Below are positions 59,723 through 64,000 of a stretch of DNA of 64,000 nt, piece by piece (the stretch's first letter is position 1; the number at the start of each line of letters is the position of its first letter). The notes below the pieces were generated by a model that was given only the letters and a program-made list of their open reading frames with translations, had not been told where the DNA came from and did no database searches. Source of the DNA: Duganella lactea (GTDB lineage Bacteria; Pseudomonadota; Gammaproteobacteria; Burkholderiales; Burkholderiaceae_D); contig NZ_WWCP01000005.1 of the NCBI RefSeq assembly GCF_009857505.1, positions 124,001-188,000 on the forward strand. Reading direction: 5' to 3'. The translations under genes and the position numbers were made by a program.

Positions 59723-59810
59723 TGATTTGTAAGGTCCGCGGCGCCGGTCAACAGAGCGCGCTACAGTGAACCCGTTGATTCAATCTCCCTCCCACTGACA
59801 ACGGGTTCCG

Positions 59811-59847
59811 CCCATCCAGCGCATGCCGCTGGGTGGGATTTTTTTTT
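59811..59847 (+). terminator. Terminator after the SBP-permease gene
   Basis: CCCATCCAGCG pairs with CGCTGGGTGGG (one mismatch/bulge) around CATGC and is followed by a long T-run. It abuts the 3' end of the convergent GNAT gene. A further inverted repeat, CCCGTTG (59771-59777) with CAACGGG (59799-59805), precedes it. Confidence 0.85.
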
Positions 59848-60337
59848 ACGCCTGCGCCGACAGCTGCGCCAGCGCGTCGCCGGTGACGCGGCAGACGCGC
59901 CAGTCCGGCATCACCGTCGCGCCCATGCCTTCATAGAACTTGATGGCGTTGGTGTTCCAGTCCAGCACCGACCATTCGAAGCGGCCGCAGTCGCGCTCGA
60001 CCGCCAGTCGCGCCAGCGCCACCAGCATCTGCTTGCCGTAGCCCTTGCCGCGCTGTGCCTGCCGCACGTACAGGTCTTCCAGATACAGGCCTTTCTTGCA
60101 CAGGAAGGTGGAGAAGTTGTGGAAGAACAGCGCGAAGGTGACCACCTCGCCGCCGGTCTCGCCGACCAGCGCCTCGCACACCGGCTGGTCGCAGAACAGG
60201 CTGTCGTGCAGCATGGCTTCGTTGGCCACCACCATGTGCTCCAGCTTTTCAAACACGGCCAGCTCGAAGATCATGGCGAAGATGGCGGGAATGTCGGCCG
60301 GCGTGGCCGGGCGGATGGTCAGTTCGGAAGTACTCAT
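59846..60337 (-). CDS. GNAT-family N-acetyltransferase
   Basis: A 163-residue acetyltransferase of the GNAT fold. It begins with LTIRPATPADIPAIFAMI, has the LYLEDLYVRQAQRGKGYGKQML acetyl-CoA pyrophosphate loop (Q/R-x-x-G-x-G/A) and the WNTNAIKFYEGMGA C-terminal motif. The pattern is like the spermidine/diamine acetyltransferase branch, but the substrate is not certain. The ATG at 60337 overlaps the stop of the exporter by four bases, so the two are co-translated. Confidence 0.9.
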   Translation of the reverse strand: MSTSELTIRPATPADIPAIFAMIFELAVFEKLEHMVVANEAMLHDSLFCDQPVCEALVGETGGEVVTFALFFHNFSTFLCKKGLYLEDLYVRQAQRGKGYGKQMLVALARLAVERDCGRFEWSVLDWNTNAIKFYEGMGATVMPDWRVCRVTGDALAQLSAQA

Positions 60338-61245
60338 CGGTTTTTTGCGGTAGTGGAAGAAGTCGGTTGCAGCGCCCAGGCGACGCTGGACAAGCAGAGT
60401 ATCATGCCCAGCCATTCCATGGCCCCGGGGCGGTAATGTTCCAGCTGAATCGACAGCAGCACCGAGATTACCGGCGTGACGACGCCGATATACACGGCCT
60501 TGTCCGAGCCGATGCGGTGGATCAGTGTGAAATAGGCGGCAAACGCGATCACCGAGCCCAGCAGCGATAGCCACAGCAGGCCGGCCCAGTAGGTGGCGCT
60601 GGACGGCATGACGAAGCGCTGGCCGCTGGCGAGCACATACAGCGCCACCAGCGTGCTGCCCCACAGCATCGACCATGCCATGGTCAGCAACACATTGTCC
60701 GCTTGCTGGCGGACCTTGACCACCACCAGGTTGCCCACCGCGCTGGCGATGGTGGCGATCAGCGCCAGGACCAGTCCCAGCAGAAAGTGGCCGTCGCCGC
60801 CGCTGTTGATCCCGGCCCATGCTTCGTGTATCGAGTGGAAGAACAACAGGATTACGCCGCCCACGGCGACGCCACCGGCCGCCCAGGTGCGCCAGCCGAT
60901 CGCGCTGCCGAAGACCAGGCGGTTGAGAATCGGGTTCCAGAACACCATCAGCGCGAACAGCACGGCCACCAGGCCGGACACCAGGTATTGCTCGGAGGTA
61001 TAGGTGCAGATATAGCTGACGGCGAAGGTGGCCGCGCCCTGCAACATCATCCAGCGCTGGGCGCGCCATGGCAGCAGCAGCCGGTCGCCGCGCGCGGCGC
61101 ACCAGGCGAACAGCACGGCCGAGGCCAGCGCGAAGCGGTACACCACGGACACCGCCGGCGGCACCGCGCCCAGTTGGAGTGTGATGGCAAAAAAGGTGGA
61201 GCCCCAGATCAAACAGGCGGTGATGAATAACAGAGGAGAGGACAT
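60334..61245 (-). CDS. EamA/DMT-superfamily transporter
   Basis: A 303-residue inner membrane protein with ten helices made of two EamA repeats: ITACLIWGSTFFAITLQLGAVPP opens the first and LLWLSLLGSVIAFAAYFTLIHRIGSDKAVYIGVVTPVISVL closes the second (positions about 225-265). Members export amino acids, nucleosides or metabolites. The ATG at 61245 is used, with GAGGAGAG ahead; a TTG one codon earlier is not needed. It overlaps the GNAT gene, so an export-plus-acetylation pair acting on the same amine or amino acid is possible. Confidence 0.9.
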   Translation of the reverse strand: MSSPLLFITACLIWGSTFFAITLQLGAVPPAVSVVYRFALASAVLFAWCAARGDRLLLPWRAQRWMMLQGAATFAVSYICTYTSEQYLVSGLVAVLFALMVFWNPILNRLVFGSAIGWRTWAAGGVAVGGVILLFFHSIHEAWAGINSGGDGHFLLGLVLALIATIASAVGNLVVVKVRQQADNVLLTMAWSMLWGSTLVALYVLASGQRFVMPSSATYWAGLLWLSLLGSVIAFAAYFTLIHRIGSDKAVYIGVVTPVISVLLSIQLEHYRPGAMEWLGMILCLSSVAWALQPTSSTTAKNR

Positions 61246-61409
61246 CAAACGAGTATAGCTGGGCAGGCCACATCTTGCCTAGCAGGCAGTAATTTGTTGC
61301 GGCGCAACAGATGCACGCCTATGTTGTATCAGAAGTGTAAATTCAGCGGTGTGTGTGGAAAGACCAAGTATAGTGAAATGACACCACACCACTTTTCGCC
61401 GGAGGCGTC

Positions 61410-61544
61410 ATGAGTACCGCGCTGCAGATCAAGGTCGTCACGCTGTTGGGCTATGTCGCCCTCAGCACCGCTTTGGTGCTGATGCTGGCGGATGACCAGG
61501 TGCAGGGCGCGGTGCACGCGCTGTTCTACTCCTGGTTCCACTAA
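61410..61544 (+). CDS. 44-residue membrane peptide
   Basis: A small gene with ATG at 61410, GGAGG four to five bases upstream, and TAA at 61542-61544. The product (MSTALQIKVVTLLGYVALST, then ALVLMLADDQVQ and a short tail) has one clear membrane helix at residues 8-26. The frame has the high third-position GC of the neighbours, which supports a real gene. It ends directly against the convergent Mpo1-like gene. No function is known to me. Confidence 0.6.
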   Translation: MSTALQIKVVTLLGYVALSTALVLMLADDQVQGAVHALFYSWFH

Positions 61545-61982
61545 TCAATAGGCCAGGCGCAGGCGGCGGTACAGGAAGCTCAGCACAAACAGCGGCCCGA
61601 TCAGCAGGAAGCGCAGGTCTTCGAAAAACGACGGCTTCTTGCCCTCGATCTTGTGGCCGATGAACTGGCCGATCCACGCCAGCACAAACACCGTGACCGA
61701 CAGCGGCAGCACCGACGCCGGCGGCAGCGCGGCCAGGATGGACAGCATCACGGCCGCCATCATGAACATGCCCACCGCGAACGGCTTCGACAGGCGCAGA
61801 TAGTAGCCCATCGCGCCGGCGGCCATGGCGAAGGCCACCAGCGGATGTAGCGCCCATAGCATGCCCAGCAGGGTGAACACGATGACCGGCACGCAGACGA
61901 AGTGAATCAGTTCGTTGGTGTGATTGAGGTGGCTTTCGCTGTACTTGGCCAGCAGCGTATCGATGGCACGGGGTTGTGGCAT
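61545..61982 (-). CDS. Mpo1/DUF962-family membrane protein
   Basis: A 145-residue protein with about four membrane helices. YSESHLNHTNELIHFVCVPVIVF carries the conserved His residues at the start, and GQFIGHKIEGKKPSFFEDLRFLLIGPLF is the DUF962/YGL010w signature with a second His cluster. The yeast homologue Mpo1 is an iron-dependent dioxygenase that alpha-oxidises 2-hydroxy fatty acids; a bacterial role in hydroxylated lipids is plausible but untested here. The ATG at 61982 has CAGGAG upstream. Confidence 0.87.
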   Translation of the reverse strand: MPQPRAIDTLLAKYSESHLNHTNELIHFVCVPVIVFTLLGMLWALHPLVAFAMAAGAMGYYLRLSKPFAVGMFMMAAVMLSILAALPPASVLPLSVTVFVLAWIGQFIGHKIEGKKPSFFEDLRFLLIGPLFVLSFLYRRLRLAY

Positions 61983-62052
61983 GGTAGTCTCCTGTGATTG
62001 TCGCGCGGTCTGCGCCGCCGGCAAATTCTACACCTGAACGCTACAATGGCAC

Positions 62053-62223
62053 ATGCGCGCCATTTCCTCCCCATCCTCTTCCTCCGCCGTTGCGTTGACC
62101 GGCCTGGCGCCCGTACTGAACGCGCGGACCCGCATTTTGATCCTCGGAAGTTTCCCGGGCGCCGCTTCGCTGGCGGCGCAGCAATACTACGCGCATCCGC
62201 GCAAGATCTTTTGGTTAATTTGA
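62053..62223 (+). pseudogene. DNA-deoxyinosine glycosylase, 5' fragment cut by mobile element
   Basis: The 56-codon frame reads [20 protein letters not shown], then [19 protein letters not shown], then stops after two more codons. This is the start of the hypoxanthine/deoxyinosine-DNA glycosylase family (uracil-DNA glycosylase superfamily), with the GSxPG motif and the YYxHPRNxFW stretch; full-length proteins have about 160-190 residues. Similarity ends at the Trp codon (62212-62214), the point where AT-rich foreign DNA with a large serine recombinase begins. The break is therefore an integration junction and not a random mutation. Confidence 0.85.
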
Positions 62224-64000
62224 CACCCGACTGAGTATAATTGAATTTTCCCCTAGGAAACTTCAAGAATGCCTGTAGCTTATTCATATATCCGCTTTTC
62301 CACGGTCGAGCAAATCAAGGGCGATTCGCTTCGCAGGCAGACGACGGCCTCGGTCCAATACGCTGCAGCCAACGGCCTAGAATTGGATACCAGCCTGAAT
62401 GCGCAGGATTTGGGTGTCTCCGCTTTCAGCGGAGCAAATTTCGAGAGCGGGGCGCTGGGTAAGTTCATTACGGCGATTGATGAGGGGCGAGTCGCTCGCG
62501 GGTCCTATCTGCTAGTTGAGTCGCTGGATCGTTTGTCCCGCTTGCCGGTACCCGATGCGCTAGCTATTTTTCAAGCAATTATCGGCCGTGGTGTAGTGAT
62601 CGTCACTCTGACTGATATGGCCGTCTACAGTCAAGAACGTCTCAAAACCGATTGGACACCGTTGCTCATCGCCTTGGTTAGCATGTCACGAGCTCACGAA
62701 GAATCCGCAGTCAAATCGCAACGTGTTAAGGCCGCTTGGGATGCCAAGAAGGAACGGGTCAAAAATAACAAAGAGGTTATGTCTACACGTTGCCCGTGGT
62801 GGCTGAAGCCCTCAGACGACAAGACGAAGTATGAAATCATTGAGGCGAATGCGGAGACGGTGAGGTTGATGTATGCGCTGGCCAAGGACGGTATGGGAAG
62901 CTGGTCAATCAGTCGCTATCTGAATGCTTTGGAAATTCCCACACCGCAGCATTCACAGCGCTGGCAAAACAGTACTGTTCAGTTCAATTTGCGTAATATT
63001 GCGACCATTGGAATTCTCCAAATGGATCAGGATCACAACGGCAGAACGACAACGAACACTTTTGTTGAGGACTACTATCCTACGATTATCGACAAGACGT
63101 TGTTCTATGAAGTACAGACGGGCAAGGCGGAGCGCCGTCGGATGCCAGCGTCAGGTGGTGGTCGAACAGGACAGTGCCACAACATATTCAAAGGGACAGC
63201 AAAATGTGGTTACTGCGGTAGCCCAATGCATATTCGCCGTAAGCCTGGCATCAACACCGGATTCCTTTACTGCGCCAAGTCTCTGCAGAGCGCTAGCTGC
63301 GTGGGTGTGTCTTATAACGTGCGACAACTTGAGGCTGAGTTCGTAAAATTTACTCGAGAGTTAGATTTGAAACAGGTACTTGGGGAGGGATCTGGCAAGG
63401 GGGCGGTACAAGCAAAAAAGAGCGAACTTGCTGCTTGTGCTGGAGAGTTGGAAGCAACCGAAGCCAAATTTAAAAATCTTCTCAAAGCTGTAGAACTTGG
63501 CGGCGATGTAAGCATGTTGGTGCAGCGAATGCGAGAAATGGAGCATGCAACAGTGGAGCTTAAAAAGCGTCGCCATGCCCTTCAGGCCGAACTTCAATCG
63601 TTGATTAGCGTAGAACAAATTGAATCTTCGTCATACGAAAACATGAGCGCCTTGATGGAGCAGCTAGAATCTAAATCAACCGAGCTAGATGAAAAATTGA
63701 GATTGCGATTCCGGATGCTTACAGAAGTTCAGCGAATAGTGAAGCGCCTGTATCTGTTCCCCGGCGGCGCTTGGCACAGCATCGACGAGGTAGACGGCAT
63801 GGCCGCAGGATTACGTGAAGCAGGGTACGATGAGGACCGTATTGAGGCCTACATTTCCTCACTTCCGACTAAGCCAAATCGAGACGAACGATACTTTGTC
63901 GCCAGCATGCGTAATGGTATGGTTAGGACAGTCAAAGCTGGAGACGTAATCGAGGTAGATACGGAATGGACTAGCAAGGCGCTTGAACGCCTTGAGGCAC
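62215..64000 (+). mobile_element. Left end of a serine-recombinase integrative element (runs off window)
   Basis: From about base 62215 the GC content drops and the glycosylase frame ends. The first gene is a large serine recombinase 46 bases in, reading inward. A site-specific integrative element or prophage inserted in the glycosylase gene is the simplest reading; its right end and cargo lie outside the window, where the other half of the glycosylase gene should be found. Confidence 0.8.
62269..64000 (+). CDS. Large serine recombinase (site-specific integrase), 3' partial
   Basis: The frame from the ATG at 62269 is open for 577 codons to the window end. Resolvase catalytic domain (residues 1-155): catalytic Ser11 in YIRFSTVEQ, LLVESLDRLSRLP with the conserved Arg pair, and a LKTDW segment; recombinase domain (about 165-290); zinc ribbon with CGYCGSPM and two further cysteines (about 319-345); then a long coiled coil (about 370-490), as in phage integrases of the phiC31/Bxb1 group. 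The length, domain order and junction position mark it as the integrase of the element, not a transposon resolvase. Codon use is clearly AT-richer than neighbouring genes. CTAGGAAAC at 62253-62261 offers a ribosome site. Confidence 0.92.
   Translation, partial: MPVAYSYIRFSTVEQIKGDSLRRQTTASVQYAAANGLELDTSLNAQDLGVSAFSGANFESGALGKFITAIDEGRVARGSYLLVESLDRLSRLPVPDALAIFQAIIGRGVVIVTLTDMAVYSQERLKTDWTPLLIALVSMSRAHEESAVKSQRVKAAWDAKKERVKNNKEVMSTRCPWWLKPSDDKTKYEIIEANAETVRLMYALAKDGMGSWSISRYLNALEIPTPQHSQRWQNSTVQFNLRNIATIGILQMDQDHNGRTTTNTFVEDYYPTIIDKTLFYEVQTGKAERRRMPASGGGRTGQCHNIFKGTAKCGYCGSPMHIRRKPGINTGFLYCAKSLQSASCVGVSYNVRQLEAEFVKFTRELDLKQVLGEGSGKGAVQAKKSELAACAGELEATEAKFKNLLKAVELGGDVSMLVQRMREMEHATVELKKRRHALQAELQSLISVEQIESSSYENMSALMEQLESKSTELDEKLRLRFRMLTEVQRIVKRLYLFPGGAWHSIDEVDGMAAGLREAGYDEDRIEAYISSLPTKPNRDERYFVASMRNGMVRTVKAGDVIEVDTEWTSKALERLEA

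Overview
The window is GC-rich bacterial chromosome. Its gene content (Hut pathway with formiminoglutamate deiminase, type B L31, trxA-rho pair, GDP-rhamnose genes, gluconate/glucarate-type sugar acid catabolism, very large TonB receptor) fits a soil or freshwater betaproteobacterium of the Oxalobacteraceae (Duganella/Massilia/Janthinobacterium group). That placement is inferred from gene content, not from a search.

Layout. 1-2.7 kb: C-terminal part of an EAL-REC c-di-GMP phosphodiesterase, converging on thiL and a small unknown gene. 3-5.4 kb: maeB-type malic enzyme. 5.5-9.8 kb: gmd-rmd and two GT4 glycosyltransferases, a D-rhamnose glycan cassette. 9.8-13.2 kb: an OmpR/HAMP-kinase two-component pair followed by an alpha-oxoamine synthase with a repeat-rich leader. 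13.3-17.7 kb: Tat-exported alpha/beta hydrolase and a MacAB-like efflux operon. 18.3-21.7 kb: secreted BNR-propeller protein, secreted S10 peptidase, glycine-zipper protein. 21.9-28.2 kb: a carbohydrate locus (TonB receptor, GH35-like glycosidase, glucarate dehydratase) headed by paired lac-operator-like palindromes. 

28.2-32.97 kb is the main accessory region: a putative amidase effector/periplasmic immunity pair, a cut-off serine recombinase fused by rearrangement to a coiled-coil gene tail, an AT-rich orphan gene with a PD-(D/E)XK-like motif, and an IS256-family element that has destroyed a tyrosine integrase lying directly downstream of tRNA-Leu(CAA). It reads as a decayed tRNA-targeted island.

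33-44 kb is mostly core: FtsH-like AAA protease, ArnT-like membrane glycosyltransferase, rpmE2, rho, trxA and a 1.4 k-residue hybrid kinase with a periplasmic substrate-binding sensor. 44.5-58.1 kb: histidine utilisation. HutC (minus strand) is separated from hutUHGFDI by ada, a 2OG-Fe(II) oxygenase, msbA and a secreted amidohydrolase. HutC-like palindromes sit inside both the hutC and hutU promoters, so histidine -> urocanate -> imidazolonepropionate -> formiminoglutamate -> formylglutamate -> glutamate is probably one repressor-controlled unit. 58-62 kb: betaine-type SBP-permease fusion, GNAT, EamA exporter, a 44-residue membrane peptide and an Mpo1-like protein.

62.05-64 kb: a second mobile element begins. 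A large serine recombinase, running off the window, sits immediately after a DNA-deoxyinosine glycosylase gene that stops after 56 codons. This looks like a gene-targeted integrative element whose cargo lies beyond the window.
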